A DNA stretch of 64,000 nucleotides from positions 46,885,570 to 46,949,569 of the forward strand of contig OX579634.1 of NCBI GenBank assembly GCA_951230915.1, written 5' to 3'. The stretch is from Antitrichia curtipendula (taxonomy: Eukaryota; Streptophyta; Bryopsida; Hypnales; Leucodontaceae). Shown piece by piece: positions 1 to 13,079 of this stretch. The notes under the pieces were generated by a model. It did not search any database and was not told the DNA's origin. It saw only the letters and a list, made by a program, of their open reading frames with translations. Every line of letters starts with the position of its first letter. Within the stretch, counting starts at the first letter, position 1. The translations under genes and the position numbers were made by a program.

Positions 1-1697
1 AAAAATTAGAAAATTATTTTTACTCTTATTTTGGTTGTGGCAGTGATACAAGGCACATTAGTTTGATATTAAATCCCCTCCAAAAATAATTGAAGATGTT
101 CCCATATTTTTCTTAATGAGAGCTATTATTTGCCTTATTCAACTACTATTTCATTCAAAAGTGTCATTATTTTCGTCAACAATGTTAGAATCTCTTGAAA
201 AAATGCTTCCAACCTTGTTGTGCCTTCCTCCCTGGTCCTAAAAAGAAAGAGTTGTTAGATTACCATTGATCCGAATCATCAATCTACAATATGGATGTGG
301 ATACAGACGATGAATACAAATACAAAAGACAGATATGGCAATATCCCATATCGATTGCATATCCCATATATAATCTGAAATTACAAATAGGGGATGTGTA
401 TGGTTAGGATAAGGGTTTGGGATGGGGGGGATGGTTGGAGTTGGGAATTTAAAAATATATTTAAATTGGTTTAAAATCACTTGGGGCCTTTGCCTTACGA
501 TGTGTTCAAAAGACAAATTACTATATCATGTAATATTAATACTATTTAACTAACATGGCACAAATTCCCTAAAGTGTCATAATTATGTTTCACCAAGAAA
601 ATCCTTCTAAAATCGTCATTTCTATTGCAAAGAAAAATAAAATTAATTAATAATTTCTTTGCATATCTTTGTATGATATTGCAATAGAGCATTATGAGAT
701 GTGTAGAAGACATTTCAAAAGCTAAATCATAAGTTCTAACCATGTAGATTTTAAGATATTAGTGTTTAAAGTGGAGACTTTTTTTCTTTTTTTGCTCCTT
801 TCCACACTAGATTATAAGTCTTTAAATCCTCTTCACTTGAAATTTTACACTACAAAATTTTGAGGTAAGAGAAATTCATAGTAGAAAATTGAGTTGGAAG
901 TCTAGATTTTCTTTTGAAAGGAAACTCATTATTTGTTTTTAAATTTTAAAGAAAAATTATAAAGAAAAATTAGGTATGAGATGGAATGAAAACATAAATC
1001 ATTAATAACTCCTTGATGGAGTTGATACATGTCAATCCTAAAGATGGAATTTTCCTCTATTAAGGAATCTAAACCTTGTGGACCTTTTGTTTTTTAACAT
1101 TGTGAAAATTGAATTCAAAAACAAATCTTATAAGTTGTTTTTTCAAGAAGGTGTTGTGATTGCCTCCAAAACAAGGTTCTTCATAACTTTCACGTCAATA
1201 ATCCAAGTGGAATGAATCAAAGTTTTCCATGTAGATTAAAAAAATAGTCTACAAGAAACTTCTTCTTTTTAATTTAAAAATTGAATTTTAATTTTTAAAT
1301 TGTTTTTTGTTGCCTTGGCTTGCTTGAATATTTTTACGTTAATTACTTTAGGTGGCATAAATGTTGCTCTTGGAGACTTTGTGAAACAAAAATTACATTT
1401 ACATAAAGCTTGCCTAAAGTTTCGTTTGTTCCCCAAAGAGACAATGGCCTGTAGAGGTTAATTAATCCTATGCGGTATAATGCCAATGTGAAAATATTTC
1501 TTATATATAACTTGGCCATGTGCACTTGTTTAAGCCCCTAAAATTTATGACTCTACTTCAAAATGACCATTTCTAAGGGAAATTCAATATTAAAAAAAAC
1601 ATTTTCAAACTCTAGTAAAAACTTTACTAATAATTACTCATCTTCTTCAGCACTGTGCCGGAAGTCTAAGCAGTCTCTGCAGTGTGAATAGGAAAGA
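1..1697. other. AT-rich intergenic DNA, no gene seen
   Basis: No open reading frame here resembles a known protein. The only structure noted is a repeat segment around 1040-1300 that matches 25322-25560. GC content rises sharply near 1650, where the duplicated JTB leader begins. Confidence 0.6.
1040..1300. repeat. dispersed repeat, matches 25322-25560
   Basis: The stretch with ATAACTTTCACGTCAATAAT and CCAAGTGGAATGAATCAAAG lines up with 25440-25490 (ATAACTTTCACACCACTTGT, CCAAGTGGAATGAACCAAAA). The similarity extends on both sides, including a shared 'attgtgaaaat' and 'tgtgattgcctccaaaacaag'-like text. It is probably a degraded piece of the same non-autonomous transposon family that is present at 24-26 kb. 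Confidence 0.6.
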
Positions 1698-2460
1698 GCA
1701 CCAATCATCCAGTAGAACAGCGTTCCCACTTGAACTCGTGAGAAACGCCGAAAGACTCTTGGCGAAGCCCTAGACTTGCGGAGGTTTGCTGCAGCGGTCG
1801 CCCGATCACGCTGCTGCTCCGTTGTCGATTGTGTTCCTAATAGTGAACTTCATTCGTGAGGTTTTCTGGCGAGCAGACGCTGCGGTCTTCTTTCGATCGG
1901 TGTTTGTCTTGTCGTTTTTGGTGCGGAAGGTCGTCCTCTAGCTTCTTTTCATTCAAGCTGAGCTGGGAGGTGGAGATGGCTCAGCGATGGTGTCCGCACG
2001 GATTTGGAGCAGCGCTCGTCGTGGCATTCTTGTTGTGCATTCCGCATCTGTGCTCGGCGTGGTATGTGTCCTCGTGTTTGAGAGGAAAAAACTTGTAGAT
2101 GGTTTCAGTTTTGGGTGTACTGGTGAGATATCCAAGGCAATTTGAGAAGATTCGGCACGTATTTGCTGTTGAAGCGTAAAAATTTGCTCAGTCGATCTTT
2201 GTGAATTGGAGCCTAGTTTTCTGAAGGTGTTTATTAGCTGCTCTCGTCGTTTCTCGTTAGAATGTCAGATTTGTAGGCGATTAGGTTGATTAATTCCTTT
2301 GTGATCAAGCCACAAATTGGAAGTCCAGTGTGGAAGATAATTGTTGATTCTAGTGAATTTGATTACATATTTCTATGGTCCAAAGAATGTAGGATATGAT
2401 TTATTAGGACATTCTGTTGCCTTCCTTGAATGCTCCCAAATGCTCTGTTCCAACTCCTGT
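1698..2460 (+). pseudogene. duplicated JTB leader, first exon and start of intron 1
   Basis: This block is a diverged direct copy of 10891-11690, the 5' end of the JTB gene. The leader aligns along its length (shared CATCCAGTAGAACA, GTTGTCGATTGTGTTCCT). The exon runs from ATG 1976 to 2061 and encodes the same signal peptide, beginning MAQRWCPHGFG and ending PHLCSAW, with the identical phase-2 donor GTATGT. Similarity continues into intron 1 (GAGATATCC, then a shared 'aggcaatttgag') and fades near 2450-2460. None of the later JTB exons (the cysteine-rich domain or membrane helix) follows. The open frame is intact and the promoter was copied, so it may still be transcribed and spliced to the exon downstream. 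By itself it cannot make a JTB protein. Confidence 0.8.
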
Positions 2461-2490
2461 AGATATGGAAGCCTTCCTTGCCGCCACCAT

Positions 2491-3146
2491 ATGGAGAATG
2501 TGAGCCCCAGACCTGCTGCAAGGTTGGTGATGGAGAATGTCAGCCCCGCGCGGCTTGTTGCGCATACGAGCATCACTTCTATGCCCTTACAACAGCAAGG
2601 GACTGAAGCTTTGCTCTCTGACCAACCCCAGCAAGTGCAGCAGCAAGAGCTTGAGGGTGTGAGCCCAGCCGCGAAGCGACCCGAGAGCTGGAGTCTGGGT
2701 GTCGAAGATGAGAGCACCAGGGACGTGAAGAGGAGCCGTCGGGATAAGATTCAGAGGAGTGAGAAAGACGATCACAAAGTAAGGGGTTTGACCCTTCTGA
2801 GAATAGCGGTGACCGATCATGTGAAGGCCACCCTGAAGCCGACATGGCAAGAGGGTCAGATGAGCAAAGAGGCTTTCAAGACGATCGCCAAGAAAGCTGT
2901 TGAGAAGGTTCTGAGCGCTGTGAAGCCCCACCAGGTTCCCAACACGGAGGAGAAGGTGTCTACATACATGGTGAATGCGAAGCCGAAGATTTCTAAGCTT
3001 GTTCAGGTTAGCGCCGATGCGTGGTTTTCAAGTTGTGTGCAGAGACGCTTGTGAATCGGGTTTCCTCTTTTTTTCCGTTTTCGTCTGAGTGTTGTTCCCT
3101 ATTGTGCGATTTGCAGGGTTATGTGGACAAGTACGTGAGGTCCTGA
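2491..3146 (+). CDS. C-terminal fragment of a plant CCCH zinc-finger protein (ZC3H38/55-like)
   Basis: Two exons, 2491-3006 and 3117-3146, join in phase 0 across a GT...AG intron of 110 bp to give about 181 aa. The first part is Ser/Pro/Gln-rich, with a duplicated MENVSP...ARLV segment, a QQQ tract and a basic stretch (DVKRSRRDK). The last ~80 residues form a helical domain with LKPTWQEGQMSKEAFKTIAK, KAVEKVLSAVKPHQVP and, across the splice, KLVQGYVDKYVRS. From memory this resembles the C terminus of plant CCCH proteins of the Arabidopsis At3g18640 type and, more loosely, SRI-like helical domains. No CCCH finger is present, so this is a partial copy. The ATG at 2491 lies just after GCCGCCACC, a strong initiation context, but the frame is open further upstream. 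An alternative is that the copied JTB exon (phase-2 donor at 2062) splices to an acceptor near 2522, which would keep frame and add a signal peptide. Confidence 0.5.
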
Positions 3147-4578
3147 CGAGGTGTTGAAGGTGAGTGTTGAAGGCGACTCAAACCAAGCAGCGTGGTTCCT
3201 CCTCTATGTCCTCCCCTTTTTCACTTCACATAGATATTTGGATCCAGCTTCGAACCTGCAGACCCGCATACGCGGTTGCATTGCTTGATCGGAGGTACGC
3301 CTTGTGCATATATGGTTTGTGAATGAGTTTTACAGGAGCGAACAACGTTTTTTTGATCATGGTACTGATACAGATTCTTTTCGCCCGGTTTGTGTTCTGT
3401 ATTTTAGTTCCGAAGCTGCGAGTTGTATAAGATGTGAGCCTGGGAGTGAGCATGATATAGCCTTCATTTCTGGAGCATCTCTTGTCTGTGCGGGTTGCTT
3501 TGGCATTTGTATAATATTTCTGTGAGCGCCAGAGCCCAATTCGGAACGGAGTTCATTCATTGAGATTGGGCTCATGCTCCTTTCAAGAGAGCTTCTTATG
3601 CATGATGCGTGTCTCCACATGCCTTGCTGGAGCCCTGTTAAATTGGCTATTTCATTGTCATGATCAGAGGAGTTTCGGATCACATAGAAACATAGTAACG
3701 AGTACAATTGAGCCATCATTTGTTGACAAGGCAATGAAAGATTTTTCATGTGGACATGCTCATTCATTTGTAACTTGACCAAGCTTTCTGTAAGGTAGTG
3801 GTTCCTGTGCTTATTTCACATACATAGATTCATGAGATTCACGGTTTCTTTGCTAATGAACTGCAAATCAGTGAATATTTCAGATGTACTTTGGTTAAGT
3901 TATTTTTGAGAAATAAAATATAAATTATTATTGGTCAAAGCAAAAACATATAGCTTCCCAATTTTGTTCTTGGGGGGATAGTTTTGGTCCTTTAGAATTT
4001 AGAAAGCTATTGGATGTGTCATTATTTATTCCCTACATGGTTTTAATGGTAATGCAACAATGTTCCCTAAGATTGTGAAATATGAAAGATATCCTAAAAG
4101 TTTAATTTAGAGATTCACATTGTGTTTTTCATGTGTTGTCTAATAAGTATAATTATTATTCAATGGTGTATATCCTACCATTTTGGAGTAATTGCATCCC
4201 TTAGATTCAATTTTTTAATCATTTCAACCATTGGACTTATAGAATAAGAGATAGAGAGTTAGATTGTGGATCATTAGTTCATTCACTTTTGAAAGGCATA
4301 TGAAAAACAAAGTGAAAGATATCCCATGAGATATGTTGCAACTTTGTAAATTCAATTTGAACCTTTAAAGATATTGGAATCTTTCTTAATCCCTAAATGT
4401 CCAAGGCACTATAGTTTGGTGTTAAAAAAACTTTGAAGTTAAATAAATCAAGTTATTATATTTAATGATTAATATTGTTAATAATAATATTTAATTTTTT
4501 GAAAAACTCTTTTTGAAGTCTAGTTTTACTATCAAAAACTCGATTTTGAAAAATGAATAATTATGATTTTTTTATTTT
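3147..4578. other. 3' flank and AT-rich spacer
   Basis: The first ~650 bases have genic base composition and probably hold the 3' untranslated region of the CCCH-type fragment. Short open frames there do not resemble proteins. After about 3800 the DNA turns AT-rich and holds nothing recognisable until the transposon end at 4579. Confidence 0.5.
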
Positions 4579-7500
4579 TACTACAACAAAATCGTTGTTT
4601 TATGACTACAACATATGATTGTAGTGAGTCATAAAATAAAATATCTGACTCAAGCAAAATTCACTATAGATGATTTGTGACATGATTGGATCAAATTATT
4701 ATTCATAAGTTGCTTTGGACATGAGCCATATGGGTTGGGGGGTATAATTAGCCATGTTTTGCCAACATGGCATATATATTGACTATTCTTGGGGAGGTGA
4801 CTTTTTCTTGAGCTACCCAAGCAAAGAAAAAAAATCCTATTTGGCATATGACTCTATATAGTCATATTTTTGGCTAATGTAGAATATGATTGCAATGAGT
4901 CATATTTTGGCCAATGTGGCATACGACTTTGTTCAGTTATATTTTTTACTTGAGTGGAATATGACTCTTGTGAATCATATTTTCTATTGATTTGAAAAAT
5001 GACTCTTGTAAGTCATATTCTCTTTTGAAGTAGAAAATGATTCTTATGAGTCATATTTTCTATTGATGTAGAATATGACCCTCATGATTCATATCCTCTT
5101 CTAATGTAGATAATAACTTTTATGAATCATATTTTCTGTTGATGTAGAATATGACTTTTGTGAGTCATATTTTTTGTGAATGTGAAATATATCTCTTGTG
5201 AGTCATATTTTTGACTTAAAGAAAAATCTATACAAAATGATGTTTTCAATTTTATAATTAAATGTAGTCATATTCTTAAAAGTATAGAGTTACATTTTTG
5301 GCATAACTATAAGCATTATATGACTACAACCAATTATATTTTGACCAAGATATATTGTGAAGTATGACTGAAGCAAGTCATATTTTAATAAGTAAGAGTT
5401 TCATTTCTTAGATTTGTGTGTATAGTTTGTAATTGGGGAAACTAAGGTTTATAATAACTTTTGCCATAAACTACAGTCACATTTTCCATACATTGTAAAT
5501 AAACATGACGTATTGTAGTCATGCATCAACATGGTTTTGTAACTAAATAAATGACTCCATCCACTACAAGAGAAAGGGGTATGTTAAGTGTGTTTTTAAG
5601 TATAATCCTATACATAAGATATTAAATAATAACCTTTGTGGAGATTTTCAAATTTTTTTTTTATTAGAAATGCATATAGAGAAAACAAGAAAAAACAAAA
5701 AAAACAAGAAACAAGAAACAAGAAATAACAAAAGGAAATTAGAAACAGGAACTAAAGAAGCAATAAGAAGCAAAAAGAAGTAAGAGGTAAAAGGCAACAA
5801 GAAAGAAGAACTAAGAGGCAACAAGAAACAAGAGCTAAAAGGCAACAAGAAGCAAAACCTAGGAAGTAACAAAAAAACAAAGACTAAGAAAAAATAGCCA
5901 AGTGTTGTACTTTAAGAAGGTGGTTGCAAAAAAATAGCGGCTAGGATTTTGAAACTCTAAATCAGTAGTGACCACATAGAAGTGGTGGCTAGGGTTTTAA
6001 AATCCTAGTCATGTGATCTGTCCTAATTGTACACATGACTTTCCCTAGCCATATAACTTAATGTAGTGATGCAACTAACCAAATATGACTATACTAAGCA
6101 ACTAAGCTATTTTACCAAATTTCATCCAAAGTCAATACATGTTGACTCTACAACTCCACTAAATACTTGAAACGAAGTTGCAAGGCTTTAATCACCTACA
6201 ATTATAGCAAAAAAAGACATCCAAGAAGATGTTGTAAATTTGTCAAAGTATCTAGTACATCCATGTACAAAATGTGTGGAAGCAAAAGTATTTGATAGAA
6301 GCACTCTTTAAAAGCATCTTTGAAGCAAAAAAAAAAAAATATGCTTTTATAGTAGATATCCTTGTAAAAACATCCAAACAACCCTCTTTTAATCACAATA
6401 CAAGCATACGCATGCCTATAGTGAGCCTCAATCTTCACATAAATAATTTTGTGACTTTTGTGGGGCTTATAAAACCCCTCTATAAATGTGGCTTGTATGA
6501 CATTGTTGAGAAACTTCCTAAAAAGAATCCCTTCAATACATGATATGTGTGAGCATTTAATCTATATCCTTGAAATAAAGCATACACAACCATGTTCTTT
6601 GTTGTTGAGCTTCAAACCCTAAATTGGATGTTTAAGTGTTGTTCAATTGGCATTCTTAGCAATGAATAAGTTTTTTCTAATGATAAATTGTAAGTGGTTC
6701 ACATCTTAATTAAAATTGATACACATTGTAAGAGTTAGAATTTTGGTGTGGTTTTGATGGGTTGGGCCAATCTGGGTCAAAAATTTTAGATCTCCAAATG
6801 CAAGTTGAGAAATTCAAACTTTTGTTAGCTTAAATTGTAGGACATTGCATGCCTATTCTAAAATATTAAAAATCTTATAATGGGATAAATTTAGCAAAAA
6901 TTATGAGTGGATGAAGTTTGATCTCTAATTCATCCTCCAAGACTTCATTGAACATTTTTCTTTAGCCTATAAGTCTAAATTAGTTTTAATTTCATAATTG
7001 GATTCTAAATGTCACCTAAGTTTTAAGATTCTTTTATGACTTGAATTGGATGAATTTTGATATTTTTTAGATCTAAAACTAATGTTCTTAGCTATTCAAT
7101 TTCATTATTTGCTATCTTCTTTAATTTTCATCTATTTTTAAAGTGTAGTATATTACTAGAAACCTCTAAAAGACTAAAAATTACCTAAATGATATTGAAT
7201 TCAAAGTTGGATTTTATTAAATTCATAGAAGTCTAACTTAAACCTCTAATTTCCAATGTAACTATGATTTCCACAAGAAGAGAAATAACAAAGTACCAAA
7301 TTTAAGGAAATGCCTCAGAATCCATTTTCATCATATCATGAGGCCAAACTTGATCCATTTGCATTGTATTTTTTGTGTTTTTGTAGAGAACTTAATAACG
7401 ACTTTTACAAATTCTATTTAGGATCTAATTTTTTTTTTCAAACTATTTAATATTACCTCCCCTTCTGGACTTTTTCCAAATTATTTATTTCCTCTCTTTG

Positions 7501-8714
7501 GGGGGATATTTTAGAATTGCAATCATTTACTTCCATTATTACTAATTAATTTTTAATTATTTTAGGAATCAAAAATTATAATGACATAAGCCTCAGAGGT
7601 GCTAACTAAGTAATAAATGAAGACCTTAAAACATAATTTGGTCAACTATACTTATTACAATCAATAATCTTTGTTTAATACATAGTCAAATTTTTATAGG
7701 GGTCAAATTAGTCTCTTAACTATGCCCAAAGCTTTTAGTAGCAACTTGAAGCCTATACTTCTACTTCAAACATTATATTCTCAACACAAATTGCACTCCT
7801 CACTTACTCTTGCCCCATAGCCAGTTGGCTACTTGAGTATGGATTTTTTCACACTCCTTCTCTTCCTTAGATTAGATTCTTTCCAAGCTTCAAGCTTTTT
7901 TTTTAAACCCCACAACCTTCAATCTACATCACTAGTTTAAATGCATTAGATTTCATTTTGTATCAACCAATCTAATTAGCTTTCAATTTGTATTAGTTAT
8001 TACAATCAATTAGTATAATCAATCAACCTCACGGCAAGTCTCAATAGTGGGTTAAGGTAGGTTTGGTTTCCGGTTTGGGTTCTCAAGCTTGGTAACAAAT
8101 TGGTGTTCTATTTCATCCGTAGACTTTTATTCCTCTAATTTTTTTCTCAATCTTAGTTTTTTTTAATTGTCTTCTATTGTTAATTGCTTTATTTTTCTCT
8201 ATTTTATTTCTAAATCCTATGAAAAGTTTAAATATATTAATTAAAATATAAACATGTGCCACCTAAAATTATTGGACACCAATTTTGTAATAGACACATC
8301 ATACAACAAGAAAATAATTTTTTATAGGCATCAAACAAAGTCATGCCTTAAGCCCTTACCTCAAAGAATGACCACTAGGGTCAAAATACAAGAGATCCAT
8401 CTTAGATTTCCTACCTTTTTCCTTGTGCCTCCTCTAAAGAAAAAAAACATAACTACCAAAAAAATATGACTACAAAATATGACTGATGCAAAAATGTGAT
8501 TGCATAATATGATTGAAGTGAAAATATGACTAACAAAGATGACTAGGCACTCTCATGATTGCATAACATTATTGAAGTGAAAACATGACTAGCAGTCATA
8601 TTTGTAGTTATATTTTTCTTCAAGGTATTGGTCTCCAAGAATATGACTGTGAGTAGTCGCTAGCCATCTCCAATCATATTTCTGCAGTCATAAAATACAC
8701 GTTTTGTTGTAGTG
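4579..8714. mobile_element. CACTA-like DNA transposon, about 4.1 kb, non-autonomous
   Basis: The ends are inverted: left TACTACAACAAAATCG then TTTTATGACTACA, and right (reverse complement) CACTACAACAAAACG then TTTTATGACTGCA. The canonical CACTA start is kept at the right end and has one change (C to T) at the left. Both subterminal regions are packed with ATATGACT/AGTCATAT motifs in both orientations, as is usual for CACTA elements. The flanking trinucleotides (ttt and tta) agree at two of three bases, compatible with a decayed 3-bp target duplication. No transposase or TNP-like protein is visible inside. The interior is AT-rich and includes an A/G-rich low-complexity tract at 5675-5890. It is probably a deletion derivative mobilised in trans. 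Confidence 0.7.
4840..5400. repeat. subterminal repeat array of AGTCATATTTT units
   Basis: About ten irregular units of roughly 55-65 bases carry 'gtgagtcatatttt' followed by 'tgatgtagaatatgact'. Each unit pairs a motif with its own near reverse complement, so the array could fold into serial hairpins. It lies near the left end of the CACTA-like element. A smaller matching set lies at 8465-8690 near the right end. Such arrays are the usual transposase-binding regions of this superfamily. Confidence 0.7.
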
Positions 8715-10890
8715 TTAAGATTTTGTGTAAGGATGTCCATTGCAAATCTTGACTTTCTAGTATTGATTGAGGGCTCTTAGAAATGAGCCTCTTAAAAAAA
8801 ACTACATTAGAAATTCATTTAAAAAAAATGTGGAGTAGATTATGAAAAGCTGTAAATTGGTTAAATTATGCATGTTATGTCCTTGAACCTCATGTTTTTT
8901 TTGGTGACCAATTTTTTAGATTTGACATGTGAAACGAGGATTGAAAGAATTCAAATCACTTTTATAGTTTTAACACCCTGATGATCAAATATTATAATCT
9001 TTCAATCCATATTTGATATTGTTGTGTTTTCTTTTCCTATGTGATCTCTAACATATCTAGTTTGAATTTTCATGGTTACAACTCAAAGAAAATTAATAAA
9101 ACTTATCAAAATGTTGATTTCTTTTTTCAATTTAAAGTAAATTTCAAGAAGTTTAGAAAAGGTCTTGGGCATTAAGGGGTCAATCCATCTCATAACTAAA
9201 TGAAGAAGATTGAAACTATTTTTCTTATAAAACTTTTAATTCAAGTCAAAAGGTTCCATAGACATCTATGTATATTTCAATATTTTTATATCATATCTAA
9301 TACAAGAAGATTGCCTTGTCAAAAATGCATTTCAAAGCACTACGTTGGTGCTCAATTTCCTTTAATTCTCGAAAAAGGTCATATTCATTACATTGAGACT
9401 TTTCGCAGTCTCATTTTATCCTCGACTCAAGGATAAACCACTTTATCTCTCTACTAGTATTTTTTTATAAATAGGTAACAATACCAACTTTTAGAATTTC
9501 ATAATAGAATCACTATTTTAGCATTATTTGTTTTTGGTTTCAATTATTATATTTTAAATGAATTTTCCAATAACTAGCATTCTGTCTCAAAAGTTGCAAA
9601 AAGTCTCAATATAACAAATATGACTTTGAAAGGCCCTTAGGGTCCTTCTATACAACCCATAATTAACCTTATAACTCTTCAATTGTGGTTTAATTTGTGA
9701 ATTATGATACAATTTTATTTACTTATGATCATTAATTTACTTTGTACTGAAAAATATTTGGTCAATGTTTTTCTAATCAAATGCCACCAAATTCATAATA
9801 TACATACAGTCACAAAGGGATTTCAAGCCCTTCGAGGATAAAATATGAACTCTTAAGATAGGAGGTGCAAAATCTATGCATGTTCTTAGAGCTACCCCTA
9901 TAATTAAATGACAAATCATTTTTCATAAAACTATGAAAATATACCACTAGGATGTAAAGTGTATTGATGATGATGTAGTATACTTTTAGACTACTTGTGG
10001 ACATTTTAATGAATGATTTCATTGGATTGCATACAATAGCTTACAATAGCTTTCAAAATTTAAGAATTTCAATTCAAAATTAAATTTTTTAGGTGGAAAT
10101 TATCACCTTGGCCTAAAATATCACATTGGCCTATCATGTTGGTCCATTTATGTTTTACACACTTTTTTGTTTGGATTTTGTTTGTACCATTGATGGAGAA
10201 TGCCTCTAATTATTACTTGTAGCATCATTCTAAAGTAGGAGCCCCTATTTGTACCATGTGACTTTTGCGCTATTGCATGGCCATTATGTATCAGTAGTGT
10301 ACATTTGAAAGCTTGAAACTATTGATACATAGTGGTGCAAATAGGATGACTTCTAAATTGTAGCATAAATAGGGTCTTCTACCTTATGCACATAAATAGC
10401 ACCATATGATTGCAATGTTTGTAAAACTATATTTAATTTTTTACATGTACAAAAAATGTGAAATAAAGGGCATTGGATGTGACTTCCACTCTACATTCTT
10501 TAAAAGTTAGTTTTAAAGTAATTTAGCAAGCTGTAATTAGGGCCTAGGCTAATTAGTTTTTAAGGCGGACATACACCTCCCAAAAAACACCCTCTTTGAA
10601 ACCGCCATCATTACTTTATGTACATCTCCAAAATCAATATGTACCTATGTGGATGAAACAATTTTAGAACATCTACCCAAAAGAATTTTGACCCCTTATA
10701 ACTTTTGCATATAATATCCAAATATCGAGGTCTTTGGTGCGTTGGAACCTTCTTTTACTTTCCAACAGGAGAATATGAAAATTTGATCATTCTATTATTA
10801 TTACGTAGTTTAGATGGGCAGTTTCTGCCCTTCCAACCCTACTCGGTTTTCTTCCTCTACTGCCCGGACGAGTGAACGGGGACATTTGCA
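8715..10890. other. AT-rich intergenic DNA upstream of the JTB gene
   Basis: No convincing gene is present. Around 10670-10800 a stretch resembling text in the first intron of the dTMP kinase gene (17905-18035 and 18310-18430) occurs: 'aacttttgcatataatatcc' followed by 'gaatatgaaaattt'. This marks a small dispersed repeat. GC content rises from about 10830 towards the JTB leader. Confidence 0.5.
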
Positions 10891-11161
10891 ATCATCCAGT
10901 AGAACACCGTTCCCATGGGACCTCCTGAGAACGCTTGAAGGCTCTTAGAAAAGAAGCCCTAGACTTGTCAGTGTTTTCTTCATCGGTCGTCCGATCACTC
11001 CGCTCCGTTGTCGATTGTGTTCCTGATTTTGGACTTCGTTCGTGAGATTCCTGCCGAGCAGCCGCTGCGGTCTTCTTTCGATCGGTGTTTGTCTCGTCGT
11101 TTTTAGTGCAGGAGGGCGTGCTCTAGCTCCCTTTGATTCAAAGCTGAACTGGGAGGTGGAG
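10891..11161 (+). promoter_or_regulatory. JTB 5' leader / promoter-proximal region
   Basis: This GC-richer block directly precedes the JTB start codon and is the parent of the copy at 1698-1975. Conservation of the whole leader between the two copies, with small insertions and deletions, supports it being one duplicated unit. Another ATG lies upstream in frame at 11042, but the part conserved in both copies as a signal peptide begins at 11162. No clear TATA box was identified. Confidence 0.5.
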
Positions 11162-13079
11162 ATGGCTCAGCGATGGTGTGCGCAAGGATTTGGAGTAGCG
11201 CTTGTCTTGTCATTCTTGGTGTTCATTCCGCAGCTGTGCTCGGCGTGGTATGTATCACTTTTCGGTTTCTTGCCGTTTTGAATGCAGACAACGTGTAGGT
11301 AGTCTCCGTTTTTAAATAACGTGCAGATGGTATGTATATGAGATATCCGAGGCAATTTGAGAGGATTCAGCACTTTTTTTTGTTGAAGCGTGAAAATTGT
11401 GCTTATTCGATCCTTTGTCAAGTTATGCATGTTCTTTTTGAAGGTTGTTATAAGCTGCCCTCGTCGTTTCTCTTCAGAATGTCTGTCTTGAAAACGGTAG
11501 GGTTGTTTAACGCCTTCGCGATCAAGCTACAAATAGAAAGTCCAGTGTGGAAGCTAATTGTAGATTCTAGTATATTTGGTAACATATTTCTATCGTTCAA
11601 ATAATGTAGGGTATGATTTCCTCTTTCTGTGAGGACATTCTATTATCTTCCTTGAAGGTTTTCTTTCAACTCCGCTCGATGTGGGAGCGGCCTCTTGTCA
11701 TCGTTTGGTATTTAGGGGTTAAGATGTTCTCCGGTCGCTCTTAAATATTATGGATGTATTTTTACTTAAAATATGCTCATCTGCAGGAGCGACAATAGGG
11801 AGTTTTCTGAGCAGCAAGGCAACAGTTCATTTCTATGCAAGTCAACCGGCCATTGTGTTTCTTGCTCCCGATCAGACAAGGTTTGTGTTCTTTGCATTAA
11901 GTTAGCTAATTTTTGAAGAATAACTGGTGCCTACTTTTGAAACGTTTGCTAGTAATAGTGTGTACAGGTTATATCTGTGAGAAAATTGCATGAACTCACT
12001 TGAATGATACAATTTTCTCTGATTGGTGGAAGTAGTAACAATACAGTTTGCATGTTTTAATTTTTCAATGACCAATGAATTTAATTAATCGAATCTGTTA
12101 GGTTCTGATCATAACATTTGCATTCCTCTGAACAATTTATGGATTACTTCTGGAAATTGTGGAATGACACATAATTGGAGTTGGTTTTAATGGAGTTATG
12201 CAGGAAGCCCAAAAATTCCATTGTGGAACAACTGGCTATCATCAGCCATTTAAGTGTTTGGAGATAAAGAGTGCCGAAAACATGGAGCAGGACAAACATG
12301 ATCTCACCGGTTGGTCATCTAATTTGGTTGTGGTTTTCCGGTTTTGTCTCGGAGTTCAATAGGAATTAAATTAGTAGTTGAGATTTGCCTTTAATTAACT
12401 TTTTCCTAGAGAGACCTGGTCAAGGGGAGCAGGAATATGCCAGTAGATTCTGTCAGAAGCAATGATTTCTCATTCTCATCGCCGTTGTTTTCCGCTGCTA
12501 TTAGATCGTGTTCCTAATTAGAAATTTCTATATGAATCCAAGCTAGATAATGTACGAAGAACTTCCTCGTGACTTTGGTAGTCATGTTCTTATTTGAGGT
12601 CTTGTGCATGTTCAGGTGATGATACTTTCTCTGGGGACGTCAAAGGTCGCAATTTAGTGGAGACACCAGCGTTCAAATTAGAAGGTGGTTTGAAAACATA
12701 TCTTACTTTTAAATCCTGTTCGCCTGATTTGGGGATGGCCAAGTTTACAGTGTTGCAGTTCGAGGTATACAAAGAGCTCCCTCACCCTCTGTTATTCATG
12801 CACTTACATAGTTCTACAATAATTGATGTCATTGAATTGAGTGTCTGTCTCAATGCCGTTTATTAATTGTTTCAAACCTTTGTTTTTCCATGACTGAGGG
12901 TTTCCTTTTGCTAGTTCTCATCCACTGCTAGCTGGAACGTTATTTGAAGATTAATTTATTTTTTCTTCATGCAGGCCATTGCTTTTGCTTCGTTTGCGCT
13001 GTGTTCCCCACTGGTTTATTATCGACGCAAACACAGTTTTTCAGGAATGACAAGAATTCCTGCAAATCCTCGCTTCTGA
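11162..13079 (+). CDS. JTB: JTB-domain single-pass membrane protein
   Basis: Five exons (11162-11247, 11787-11880, 12204-12309, 12616-12764, 12975-13079) join with consistent phases (2, 0, 1, 0) into 540 nt, encoding 179 aa and a stop. Residues 1-28 are a signal peptide ending LCSAW. The luminal part has the plant JTB cysteine pattern: FLCKSTGHCVSCSRSDK, then FHCGTTGYHQPFKCLEIK, then YLTFKSCSPD. A hydrophobic helix (about 140-160) leads to a short basic tail, YYRRKHSFSG, and the conserved end RIPANPRF. Animal JTB has been linked to cytokinesis and mitochondria; the role of plant JTB is not established. Length and all landmark residues fit a complete plant member. The 5' end has been copied to 1698-2460. 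The next gene starts 1.6 kb downstream on the same strand. Confidence 0.9.
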